From contig JANYKN010000189.1 of assembly GCA_025361565.1 (NCBI GenBank), forward strand, positions 1 through 64,000: a DNA stretch of 64,000 nt. The letters run 5' to 3'. The position numbers and the translations under genes are program-made. The notes beneath the pieces are model-generated. The model made no database searches, had not been told where the DNA came from, and saw only the letters and a list, made by a program, of their open reading frames with translations. Source of the DNA: Bacteroidota bacterium. GTDB lineage: Bacteria; Bacteroidota; Bacteroidia; Bacteroidales; NBLH01. Shown one piece after another: positions 17,482 through 27,000 of the stretch; within the stretch, counting starts at the first letter, position 1; every line of letters starts with the position of its first letter.

Positions 17482-17489
17482 TACCTTTG
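17482..17489 (+). promoter_or_regulatory. -7 box for dnaG
   Basis: TACCTTTG at 17482-17489 with a weak TTAG 21 nt upstream. It predicts a leader of about 25 nt. Confidence 0.5.
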
Positions 17490-17518
17490 CGCAAAGCAAA
17501 AGAAACGATTTTAACAGC

Positions 17519-19465
17519 ATGATAGATCAGGAAACAGTAAATAGAATAATTGACAGGGCTGATATTGCAGAGGTTGTTCAGGATTTTGTGAACCTGAAAA
17601 GGCGTGGTGTCAATTTTTTAGGATTGTGCCCGTTTCATGGTGAAAAAAGTCCATCGTTTACTGTTTCGCCCTCAAAAGGTATTTATAAATGTTTTGGTTG
17701 CGGTAAGGCTGGCAATGCAGTTGGTTTTGTTATGGAGCATGAGCAACTCACCTATCCCGAAGCACTTAAATATCTGGCCAGAAAATACCAGATTGATGTA
17801 AAAGAAGAAGAAGTAACTGCTGAACAAATTGAGCAGAAAAATCACAGGGAAAGTATGCTTATTGTAACTTCTGTGGCTCAAAAATATTTCAGTAACATCC
17901 TCAATAACGATAAAGAAGGCAAAGCGGTTGGTTTATCGTACTTTAAGGAGCGCGGTTTTACTCACGAAACTATTGAAAAATTTCAATTGGGCTATAGCAC
18001 CGAAAACCGGACTGCATTTACAGATTATGCATTAAAAAATGGATATAAGCTTGAATATTTGACAAGTACCGGACTTTCGATTGATAAAAACGATTACAGA
18101 TTTGATCGCTTTGCAGGACGGGTAATGTTTCCTATCCATGCGCTGGCGGGCAATCCCATCGCTTTTGGTGGAAGGATTTTAAAAAAGGATGAAAAAACGG
18201 CCAAATACCTTAACTCGCCTGAATCTGAAATATATCACAAAAGTGATGTTTTGTATGGAATTTATTTTGCCAAAAAAGAGATAGTTAAGCAAGATAAATG
18301 CTATATGGTTGAAGGCTACACCGATGTAATTTCAATGCATCAGGCAGGAATTGAAAACGTGGTGGCATCATCAGGAACATCATTAACCGAAAATCAAATA
18401 AGGCTTGTAAAACGATTTACCGATAATCTAACCATTTTATATGATGGTGATGCCGCAGGGATAAAAGCTTCGTTCAGAGGAATTGATTTGGTTTTGGAAC
18501 AAGGTATGAATGTAAAAGTTGTACTTTTTCCAAATGGAGAAGATCCTGATTCTTTCTCGAAAAAAATGTCGAAAAGGGAACTGAAGGAATTTATCGACGA
18601 AAACGAAAACGATTTTATCCGATTTAAAACAAGTCTTTTACTTGAAGATGCCCAAAATGATCCGGTTAAAAAAGCAGGATTAATCAGTAATATAGTCAGG
18701 TCAATTGGTATTATACCCGATCCAATTATTCGTAGTGTGTATATCAAAGAATGCAGTACTTTACTAAATGTGCAGGAAGATGCACTTTACGCTGAGATTA
18801 ACCGAATCATGTTCCAGAAAAGGGAAGTTGATCGCAAAAAGCAATTTGTCGATTCGCAGCAGCAGATAAAGCAAATTCAAAGTACACCTTTACCTGGATT
18901 TATCAATGAGGTTTATGCCGAAACAAATGAAAAAGAAGTAATTTCGTTTCTTATAAAATTTGGTGAGCTTGAATTGTTTGAAGAGCCTGGCGAAGATGCA
19001 TTTTCTACACATTCTGTTTCGGTTGCTGAATACATCATCAAAGAAATACTGAATGATGATTTGGAATTTAAAAACCTTATATTTAAACAGATTTTCGAAG
19101 ATTATACCAAACATTTTCAGAAAGGAGAAATTCCTGATAACAAATATTTTATCAACCATACTGATGAAAAAATAAGAACTTTGGCGGCTAATATTTTTAC
19201 TGAAAATTATAAACCAAGCGCTATTTGGACCAAAGGTGGTAAAAAAATTGAAACCCCTGATAAAACGCTTAAAGTAGATGTTCCAAGGGCTATTAATAGC
19301 TATAAAATCAATATCTTACAGCAGGCAATTGTTGCAAAAGACGAGCAATTAAAAAAAGTGTTACCTGATGAAATAGTATTGACCGATGAAATAATAAAAC
19401 AAAAACAAATTTTAACTGAAGCGAAATTAAAATTGTTTGGGGAGACAAATAGATCAATTAATTAA
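17519..19465 (+). CDS. dnaG: DNA primase
   Basis: This 648-aa primase synthesises RNA primers at the replication fork with the DnaB helicase. The CHC2 zinc finger has C37, H40, C58 and C61 (CPFH ... CFGC). The catalytic core holds the TOPRIM acidic residues E265 (VEGYTD) and D309/D311 (LYDGDAAG), and EDPDSF follows. The C-terminal helicase-interacting region is long and Lys/Glu-rich, as in other Bacteroidota primases. It is preceded by its own -7 box and followed at about 100 nt by the zinc-ribbon/amidohydrolase pair. There is no rpsU-dnaG-rpoD macromolecular synthesis operon here. Confidence 0.96.
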   Translation: MIDQETVNRIIDRADIAEVVQDFVNLKRRGVNFLGLCPFHGEKSPSFTVSPSKGIYKCFGCGKAGNAVGFVMEHEQLTYPEALKYLARKYQIDVKEEEVTAEQIEQKNHRESMLIVTSVAQKYFSNILNNDKEGKAVGLSYFKERGFTHETIEKFQLGYSTENRTAFTDYALKNGYKLEYLTSTGLSIDKNDYRFDRFAGRVMFPIHALAGNPIAFGGRILKKDEKTAKYLNSPESEIYHKSDVLYGIYFAKKEIVKQDKCYMVEGYTDVISMHQAGIENVVASSGTSLTENQIRLVKRFTDNLTILYDGDAAGIKASFRGIDLVLEQGMNVKVVLFPNGEDPDSFSKKMSKRELKEFIDENENDFIRFKTSLLLEDAQNDPVKKAGLISNIVRSIGIIPDPIIRSVYIKECSTLLNVQEDALYAEINRIMFQKREVDRKKQFVDSQQQIKQIQSTPLPGFINEVYAETNEKEVISFLIKFGELELFEEPGEDAFSTHSVSVAEYIIKEILNDDLEFKNLIFKQIFEDYTKHFQKGEIPDNKYFINHTDEKIRTLAANIFTENYKPSAIWTKGGKKIETPDKTLKVDVPRAINSYKINILQQAIVAKDEQLKKVLPDEIVLTDEIIKQKQILTEAKLKLFGETNRSIN

Positions 19466-19562
19466 GACGAAAGATAAAAGTAAAAAGATAAAACTCTTTA
19501 GAAGGATATAAAAAATATCCATTTTCCAGAATTTGGCAATATTTATAATTCAAATCGACTAA

Positions 19563-20213
19563 ATGTCTCTACCATACAGCTATACAAACGAAATAGAATT
19601 ACCAGATTCCGAAAACCAAGGGCTGGAAGAAGTACGATGGGAGTTGTATAGGCATTTCAAAAATTCCGACTCTGTAAGAGAATTAGAGGCAAAAGATCAA
19701 AAAATAAGTCTAAGTTTTCGTTCACTTTTTACCCTCCATTATCCTGTAGAATTTTCTTTTTCAAAAGACCAAGATATCAAAATCGAATATGAAATTAAAC
19801 TTATCAAATTAATCCAAATCTCTGTTGCACTGGTCATTTTTATTGCTTTTTTTTCAAGATTTGGAATAACCGGTTACTTATGGTTTTCATCCATATTTAT
19901 TGTTGTTTTTTTTGTTTTGAACCTGATTTTTGCTGATAATCTAATTCAGAAATTAGTAAAATCGAGCACACCATTTTCGGAAATAAAATTAATAAATGAT
20001 GATATAATTAGCCCAGAACAAAAGCAATGGATTAAAGATCCTTCAAAATGCCCCGCTTGTGGCGAAGAAATTACAGAATATGATTTGAAATGTCCTGAAT
20101 GCGGAATCCGTTTAAGGAATAATGCAAAAGAAAGTCCTTCTGATGTAAGCAATTACAAAACCAAAAGGTTTAAATACTTTTATAAAGCAAAGAAAGAAAA
20201 AAATGATACGTAA
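19563..20213 (+). CDS. Membrane protein with C-terminal zinc ribbon
   Basis: This 216-aa protein has an N-terminal soluble part of about 78 residues, two membrane segments (about 80-97 and 105-123), and a C-terminal double-Cys zinc ribbon: CPACGEEITEYDLKCPECGI (about 164-183). A basic tail follows. The N-terminal sequence has no family I recognise. The stop overlaps the next gene start by 11 nt, so translation of the two is probably coupled and the pair likely works together. The zinc ribbon may bind nucleic acid or another protein at the inner face of the membrane. Function is unknown. Confidence 0.75.
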   Translation: MSLPYSYTNEIELPDSENQGLEEVRWELYRHFKNSDSVRELEAKDQKISLSFRSLFTLHYPVEFSFSKDQDIKIEYEIKLIKLIQISVALVIFIAFFSRFGITGYLWFSSIFIVVFFVLNLIFADNLIQKLVKSSTPFSEIKLINDDIISPEQKQWIKDPSKCPACGEEITEYDLKCPECGIRLRNNAKESPSDVSNYKTKRFKYFYKAKKEKNDT

Positions 20214-21390
20214 AATTGCTGCACATTATCTGTATCCTATTCATGATAAACCCATTAAAAATGGCATAATAACGATTGATGAAACTGGTAAAATACTGGA
20301 TATCAGTCAATCATCCGGAAGCATGGATAGAATTGCTGGATTGGAATTTTACAGTGGCATCCTGGTCCCTGGCTTAATCAATACGCATTGTCATTTGGAA
20401 ATTTCTCATTTGAAATCGATGATTCCAATGCATACCGGATTGACTGGTTTTATTTCACAAATAAATAGAAGTAGGCAAGCCGATGCCGAAAGTATTACTA
20501 GAGCTGCCAGACGAGCCGATATTTCGATGCATTATAATGGAATTGTGGCAGTTGGAGATATCTCAAATAATGACATCAGTTTCGAAATTAAAAAAGAATC
20601 GAAATTGAACTATCACAGTTTTTTAGAGATTTTTTCATTGAATCCGGCTCTGGCTCAAGAAAAATTCAATCAAGCAATTGTGCTTGAAAATAAACTTAAA
20701 CATTTAAATCTTACCTCATCCATAGTCCCGCATGCCCCATATTCAGTTACCCCTGAAATGTTTAAATTAATCAGTTCACATACTTCGGTAAATAAAAAAA
20801 TAATAAGTATCCACAATCAGGAAACCAAATCTGAGAATGATTTCTATCGATCAAAATCTGGCGAATTGGCCAACCTATTTAAATCAGCAGGCTTTGATTT
20901 GGATGGAATACCATCAACCGGAAAAAATTCGCTGGAATCAATAATGGTGCGTTTGCCTAAATCGGCTAAAACCATTTTAGTGCATAATACTTTTACAGAC
21001 AAGCAGGATATTGAGCAAGCATCAGGTTATTTCAAAAACCTATACTGGGCTATGTGTCCCAATGCAAATTTATATATCGAAAATAAATTACCTGATATTC
21101 CACTTTTTTATAAAATGGGACAAAAGATAACGCTTGGCACAGATTCACTGGCTTCTAACCAACAGCTTTCCATTTTAGAAGAAATGAAAACAATTCATCA
21201 GTTTTTTCCTCAAATACCAATTAATGAGCTTATTAAATGGGCCACTCTAAATGGTGCTGAGGCGCTGAATCTTTCATCGAAATTTGGAAGTTTCGAAATT
21301 GGAAAAACGCCAGGTATTAATCTTATCCATCATATTGATATTCAGAATTTTAAATTAAAGCCTGAAACACAAATAAAAAGGCTCAATTGA
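20203..21390 (+). CDS. Amidohydrolase-superfamily deaminase-like enzyme
   Basis: This 395-aa metal-dependent hydrolase of the amidohydrolase superfamily has metal ligands H62 and H64 in INTHCHLE, H177 in VPHAPYS, H204 with E207 (HNQE), H261 (LVHNTF) and D314 in LGTDSLASN. The set resembles the cytosine/guanine/aminofutalosine deaminase branch rather than dihydroorotase or urease. A possible role is nucleoside or futalosine deamination for menaquinone, but no mqn gene is in the window to confirm it. It overlaps the zinc-ribbon gene by 11 nt. Enzyme class is well supported; the substrate is not. Confidence 0.8.
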   Translation: MIRKIAAHYLYPIHDKPIKNGIITIDETGKILDISQSSGSMDRIAGLEFYSGILVPGLINTHCHLEISHLKSMIPMHTGLTGFISQINRSRQADAESITRAARRADISMHYNGIVAVGDISNNDISFEIKKESKLNYHSFLEIFSLNPALAQEKFNQAIVLENKLKHLNLTSSIVPHAPYSVTPEMFKLISSHTSVNKKIISIHNQETKSENDFYRSKSGELANLFKSAGFDLDGIPSTGKNSLESIMVRLPKSAKTILVHNTFTDKQDIEQASGYFKNLYWAMCPNANLYIENKLPDIPLFYKMGQKITLGTDSLASNQQLSILEEMKTIHQFFPQIPINELIKWATLNGAEALNLSSKFGSFEIGKTPGINLIHHIDIQNFKLKPETQIKRLN

Positions 21391-21554
21391 TGATTTTTAT
21401 TAATTCATGTTTGTTTGTCAGTCCAATGTTTCGATAATATTTGACTAAATAAATTTTTCTTCAGTTTTTAGAAATTCTATGTATGTGCAGATTCCACATT
21501 ATCAGGCTGAGCAAACTTTAGGTAACTCATATGATATATTACATTCGAAATTTT

Positions 21555-21562
21555 TATATTTG
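21555..21562 (+). promoter_or_regulatory. -7 box for the MFS transporter
   Basis: TATATTTG, a perfect -7 box. It predicts a leader of about 30 nt before the ATG at 21599. A TTG at 21575 lies too close to the start site to be preferred. Confidence 0.5.
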
Positions 21563-21598
21563 TAGCAATTAAAATTGACTGTTAATAATAACCGAAAC

Positions 21599-22918
21599 AT
21601 GAAGAACCCTGAAATACCTGAAGGATACCTGTTTACAAGGAAATATACAAATTATGTATTTGTCCTTTTATTTCTGCTTTACATGTTCGATTATATCGAC
21701 AGGATGGTTATTACCTCCTTATTTCCATTCCTAAAAGCAGACTGGCATCTGACAGATACACAATGCGGTATGCTAGTTTCAGCGGTTTACTGGTCTATTG
21801 TATTGTTCACTTTTCCTGTATCGATTTTAATTGACAGATGGAGCAGGAGAAAAACAATTGGATTTATGTCGCTGATTTGGGGTATTGCCACTGGAATAGG
21901 TGCTTTTTCTAAAACTTTCAGACAACTATTTTCAGTAAGAACAATAATTGGAGTAGGCGAAGCAGGGTATGCACCAGGAGGCTCCGCTCTGATATCGGCA
22001 CTTTATCCACAAAGAAAACGTTCATGGATGATGGGATTATGGAATGCTTCAATTCCTTTGGGAAGTGCTATTGGTGTTGCGGTTGGTGGAATTATAGCTG
22101 CAGCACTTGGCTGGCGCCAGGCACTTGGAATAGTTGCAATACCCGGAATCATTATTGCCACCTTGTTTTTCTTTGTAAAGGACTACAAAACAATAGAATT
22201 GTTTAAAAATGAACCAATTGGGAACAAACATAAAGAAATAAGGAACATAAAGATGTCTGTTGGTGATATGTTTAAAGAGTTTATTCACAAACCATCACTG
22301 ATTCTAACTTATTTTGGCATGGCTGGAGTTGTTTTTACCACAACGGCCATGCTTACTTGGTTGCCAACTTATTTCATTAGAGTACAAGGAATGAAAATTG
22401 GGCCAGCCGGTCTAAAAGCAAGTGCAATAATGCTATTTGCTATTATTGGTGCACCACTTGGAGGATACCTCGCCGATAGATGGAATAAAACAAGGGTCAA
22501 TGCCAGACTTTTATTGCCAACAATCACCTCTCTTCTCTCAGCGGTTATTCTTTTTCTTGCATTTACGATATTTGATGGTCAAATACAATACATGTTATTG
22601 CTCTCGGTTGGGATATCAATCACTGCCTTTATTGCCGCTACTGCTGCTGTTACCCAAGATGTTGTCCATGCCGGATTACGGGCTATTTCTTATGCAATTG
22701 CAGTAATGGTGCAAAACCTGGTTGGTGCTTCGATGGCTCCTATTGTAATGGGAGCAATTTCTGACGCTACTAACATTGAAACAGCGTTTAGCCTTTTACC
22801 AGTTGCGTTAATCATTGCGAGTATATTGTTTTTTATAGGTTCTTTCTTCTATGCAAAAGACTTGGCAAAAGTGGCAAAAGTTACTTTAGAGGCAGATGAT
22901 GAAAGTATTCTTGCATAA
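21599..22918 (+). CDS. MFS transporter, spinster/hexuronate-like branch
   Basis: This 439-aa membrane protein is predicted to have 12 segments. It carries the major facilitator motif between TM2 and TM3 (LIDRWSRRKTIGFM) and a helix-4 block GVGEAGYAPGGSALISALYP. That resembles the Spns/SLC63 and hexuronate-type branch, usually anion or lipid-like substrate importers. A second copy-like motif GGYLADRWNKTR occurs in the second half. The substrate is unknown. The next gene downstream encodes an OmpA protein, which is unrelated. The start at the ATG is chosen over an in-frame TTG 24 nt upstream. Confidence 0.85.
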   Translation: MKNPEIPEGYLFTRKYTNYVFVLLFLLYMFDYIDRMVITSLFPFLKADWHLTDTQCGMLVSAVYWSIVLFTFPVSILIDRWSRRKTIGFMSLIWGIATGIGAFSKTFRQLFSVRTIIGVGEAGYAPGGSALISALYPQRKRSWMMGLWNASIPLGSAIGVAVGGIIAAALGWRQALGIVAIPGIIIATLFFFVKDYKTIELFKNEPIGNKHKEIRNIKMSVGDMFKEFIHKPSLILTYFGMAGVVFTTTAMLTWLPTYFIRVQGMKIGPAGLKASAIMLFAIIGAPLGGYLADRWNKTRVNARLLLPTITSLLSAVILFLAFTIFDGQIQYMLLLSVGISITAFIAATAAVTQDVVHAGLRAISYAIAVMVQNLVGASMAPIVMGAISDATNIETAFSLLPVALIIASILFFIGSFFYAKDLAKVAKVTLEADDESILA

Positions 22919-23162
22919 TTGAGACATTTGCTTGAGAGTTTTAAATCTACCTATTATCAAGTATTTAAGACATACTGTCAATTAACGAGCAGACATTATC
23001 GAATCCTGATATCATTATCGGAATACTTTCCGTTATTTAGTCATTAAAAGAACCAATATTTGGATTTACTTTTGATAAAGGTTCTGCATCTTCATCAATA
23101 AAATTTCTTACAAATCAATACTTGTATTTATTTTAATATTTTTAAACCTTAAATTTTAAAAA

Positions 23163-23993
23163 ATGAAAAAGCTCTTTTTCTCCTTATCCCTTTTGTTGAT
23201 AAGCTTTTCACCAGTTTTTGCACAAGATGCTGAAGGTTGTAAAGACCATCCACTTCTTACCAGAATGCCTGATTTTTATATAACAGAATGTTCCCAAAAT
23301 TATAATCAGCTTGATTTCTATACTCCTAAAGGTGAAGATTTAGTATTGGAAGGAAACCTAACCGTGCTTCATTACGCAATGAACCAGGAATCAACGAGTA
23401 CAGAACCAAGTCCATTTCAGATTCTAAAAAACTATAAAAATGCAATAACCAAAATTGGTGGAAAAGAAGTTTATTCTTCCACAGATCTTGGCTGTTATGA
23501 ATTGAAAAAAAATGGGAAGACCTACAATATTAAAGTTTGTGATTTTGCCAATTATGGTGGCGGCGGAAAAGAAATCCTTTTTGTTGTGAATGTTCTTGAA
23601 ATGGAAGAAATGGTTCAAGAAATTACTGCCAATGAAATGCTTGATGCACTTAATAAAGACGGCTACATATCGTTAAATATACTTTTTGAAACAGGGAAAT
23701 CTGCCATTCAAACAGAATCTCTTCCAATTATTGATCAAATATATCAATTATTAAGTGCAAATGCAGATTTAAAAGTAAGTATCGAAGGCCATACCGATAA
23801 TGTTGGTGATGCCGCTAGCAACAAAAAATTATCGGGCGATCGTGCAAAATCAGTTATGGATGCCTTGGTAGCCAAAGGAATTGCTAAAACAAGATTATCG
23901 TTTGTTGGCTGGGGACAAGAAAAACCAGTCGGAGATAATAGGACTGATGCAGGGAAAGCACTGAATAGAAGAGTTGAAATTGTAAAGAAATAA
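23163..23993 (+). CDS. OmpA-family peptidoglycan-binding protein
   Basis: This 276-aa exported protein has a signal peptide (ending PVFAQ), a Cys-containing N-terminal domain (about residues 25-160) of unknown fold, and a C-terminal OmpA domain (about 170-276). The OmpA domain has the signature GHTDNVGDAASNKKLSGDRA and ends RRVEIVKK, the standard peptidoglycan-binding region. It probably links the outer membrane to the cell wall. There is no beta-barrel domain. A 17-bp hairpin follows the stop by about 22 nt and probably terminates it; the convergent giant gene lies on the other side. Confidence 0.85.
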   Translation: MKKLFFSLSLLLISFSPVFAQDAEGCKDHPLLTRMPDFYITECSQNYNQLDFYTPKGEDLVLEGNLTVLHYAMNQESTSTEPSPFQILKNYKNAITKIGGKEVYSSTDLGCYELKKNGKTYNIKVCDFANYGGGGKEILFVVNVLEMEEMVQEITANEMLDALNKDGYISLNILFETGKSAIQTESLPIIDQIYQLLSANADLKVSIEGHTDNVGDAASNKKLSGDRAKSVMDALVAKGIAKTRLSFVGWGQEKPVGDNRTDAGKALNRRVEIVKK

Positions 23994-24015
23994 GCAAATT
24001 ATTCTAATATAAAAA

Positions 24016-24059
24016 GCCACGAATGCACGAATAAGTAGCTGAATTCGTGCATTCGTGGC
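24016..24059. terminator. Perfect 17-bp hairpin between convergent genes
   Basis: GCCACGAATGCACGAAT (24016-24032) pairs perfectly with ATTCGTGCATTCGTGGC (24043-24059) around a 10-nt loop. It stands between the OmpA gene and the end of the giant gene and should terminate both. No T-run follows. The arm itself contains two CGAAT pieces, and it looks like a dispersed palindromic element reused as a terminator. Confidence 0.75.
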
Positions 24060-24076
24060 AATAATATACTCACTTT

Positions 24077-27000
24077 CTATTTCTTCTTAGAACCTGGTTT
24101 CTTTACAATTGGAGTTTCATCGGTTACTTTAAAACTTTCATTCTCCGATTTTAGCTCCTTGTAATACCTTATCACTGCTGATTTGGCAGCTGCAATTACC
24201 TCACGGTTAACCTTTTCAGTAATCTGACCACGGTTTAAATCTTCAATTAAAATATATCCACTGATGAGCAACAATTGTAAAATCATGTTATTTACAATGG
24301 TTTCTTCATTATAACCATCAGCAACATAAAGGTTTTTGCAATCCTGATAAAACTCTTCTGCAAAATCAGGAATATTGGGAAGATTCATTAACTGTTCATA
24401 CGATTCATAGAAATTTTCCATTTCGATATTCAGATTTGGAGTAACCAATAATGGTGAAAACTCATGCGATTTCGAAACTGGCTCAAAACCTTTCAAGTTT
24501 GATAGGTCCACTTTTGTTTTCATATCGTCGATACGCACAAATTCGGCTTTGCGCATAAACTCCAGTTGCCATAAACGGAAATTATAGCGGTCAATTTCGG
24601 TGCTTATCCTATAATTTTTAAAGATATGTGCGTATTTTTCCTGAATCAAAGTCCTCACATTCTGCTTGTTGACGTTGATTTGTTTGTTCTCGATCCGCAT
24701 TACTTGGATTAGTTTTTTTAGCTCTTCGGCGGCTTTTTGCGGGCCAGAAATTTCTCTACCCGCTTTGCCTAAATCAGTTGACAATACGCCAAAGAAGATT
24801 TTTCCACCACTTCCATCACCATATTTGCCACGTAATATATTTAGCAAATGTTTTCTGCCTTCAAGCTGGCCATATTCCGAAACAAATGGTTGACCAGAGG
24901 GTGTGCTTGCCAAAGCATTGAATTGTGTGCTAAAAAACTTTCTATCAAGAAAAAAGTTGATTGTATTTTCTGCAGAATCAATAGCAAAAACTTCAAATCG
25001 ATTTCGAATTATATCAAATTTGATATTGTCAACCACATAATGAATTCCATTTTGAACAAACTTTTGTTCTTTAAATATCTGGTTTACAATTTCTTCTATA
25101 TCAATTTTATCAATTAATTTATAGGATGAACACAAGTAAAATTGACCAGTAAAGGTATCCAAATCCCAATCCAGGATATCATCAATATAATTTCCATGAG
25201 TTTCCAGAACTGAAACAACGTGTGGATTTGCCGAATATCTTAGTAGTGAACGCTGAATATGCGGATTATCCTCACTGGTAGCTTTTTCCTTTCGTTCACC
25301 ATGCGAATCGCGGTAATAGAGGAAATTCTCAGGATTATCAAAACGAGTAATTCCTGCCTCTTCGCGAGCATAATTGCTGGCCGTTAGAATAATGTCAATT
25401 TTAAACGGCATATTTATATCACACAACCCACTGATGGTACTTCTTGAATTTAAGTCTGTTACATTACTATCGGAACTGCTTTGGAACAGTGAATTGTAAT
25501 ATTTGATATAATCCGGATCAAAATCAGTAACACGCGAAAAATCACCCACTTCAGTGCCAATTCCATAAATATTTCCTTCCTTGTCGGGGAAAATATGGAA
25601 CATATCACCAGCAATCAATTTTATGGAACGAATTTGCTCCAAATCCTTCTTGAGCCATTTCAACATCATGGCTGCCAACATCTCCGATTTACCAACTCCA
25701 CTGTCGCCATCAACATGAACCACAAATATTCCACCATCCGCTTCTTCGATTGCAAACAGTGAACCATGGATTGGAATTCCGCCCATTTCCTTTACTTTCT
25801 CATTGATTAAAGTCAAACGTGGTTTTTTTACGTTTCCAAAATAATCGGCCTTTGTATCAAGCGGTGTTACCAATGTTTTAATTTTTCCATTCGGCCCATC
25901 CAAATCAAAGTACCCAACTTTAGGAAAAGAGATTACTTTTTCTGGCGCACCCAAAAATTGGATCACATCAGGTACAAAATCACGAATTTGATCCAATGTA
26001 ATAATATCAGGTCCAAGTAATTGATAATTATCAGACAAATATTTCATATATGATTTCTGGAAAATAACCAGTTCTTTAAACAAACCTTTGTCTACAATTT
26101 TACATCTATAATCCTGCGCATCAATATGTTCTATAAATTTAGTAATACGGCGTCCGAAAAATTCAGCTTTTGGCTTGGTTGCCAGGTTTTTGATGTATTC
26201 ATTTGGCGATGCATCTTCTTTTGCTTTTGATTCTTTCTTTCTGGCTTCCCTTAATTCGATTTCTTCGTCGATTAAATCGATTTTATGGAATGCATATTCA
26301 CGTTTTTTTGCATCAGTTACTTTTCGTGTATGCAGTTGTACAGGCTGTTCTGATGAAATAACACCGCATTTTACCATCACATCCCTAATCCATTTTAGCG
26401 AACCATTGTTGTAGGTTTCCAAAACATCCGTTTTCATTTCGAAATTTTTGTACAATGTAATTCCATGCTGTATCATTTCGTTAATACCCGAATTTTGAGA
26501 TCTGAAAGTGGTTTCAACAAATCGGATTAAAGTATGCGTGTATCGGTTGTAATATTCGGTTGCCCTGGTCCTATTTATTATATCAATGAACATCAGTGAT
26601 ATGGCCCTTGTTTCCTGATGTAATAAACTTTGTGTTATTTTGATATCTTTTTGTGCATAAACTTCATCCAAAATCCCTTCTAAATCATTACTAATGATAC
26701 TGTTGACAAATTTATCAATAATCATTTTAACTTCATCATCATCAGCATTTTGAATATATGAACTATATAATTCCAAACGATTTAAGATTAGCTTGGCAAA
26801 ATGATTGTTCCTTTGCAACAAATAGATATACAGTAACTTATATCCAATATTTTTACTTGAAAGTATTCTTTCGGCTAGCGTTTTTAAAATAAGTCCTACA
26901 CTCGAATCAGATAAGCTTAGGTTTTTATATTTATCGCCTTGGCGTAATGTTCTAACAAAGGATTCGGTATATGTAACCAATCCGAAAACTTTTACCGAAA

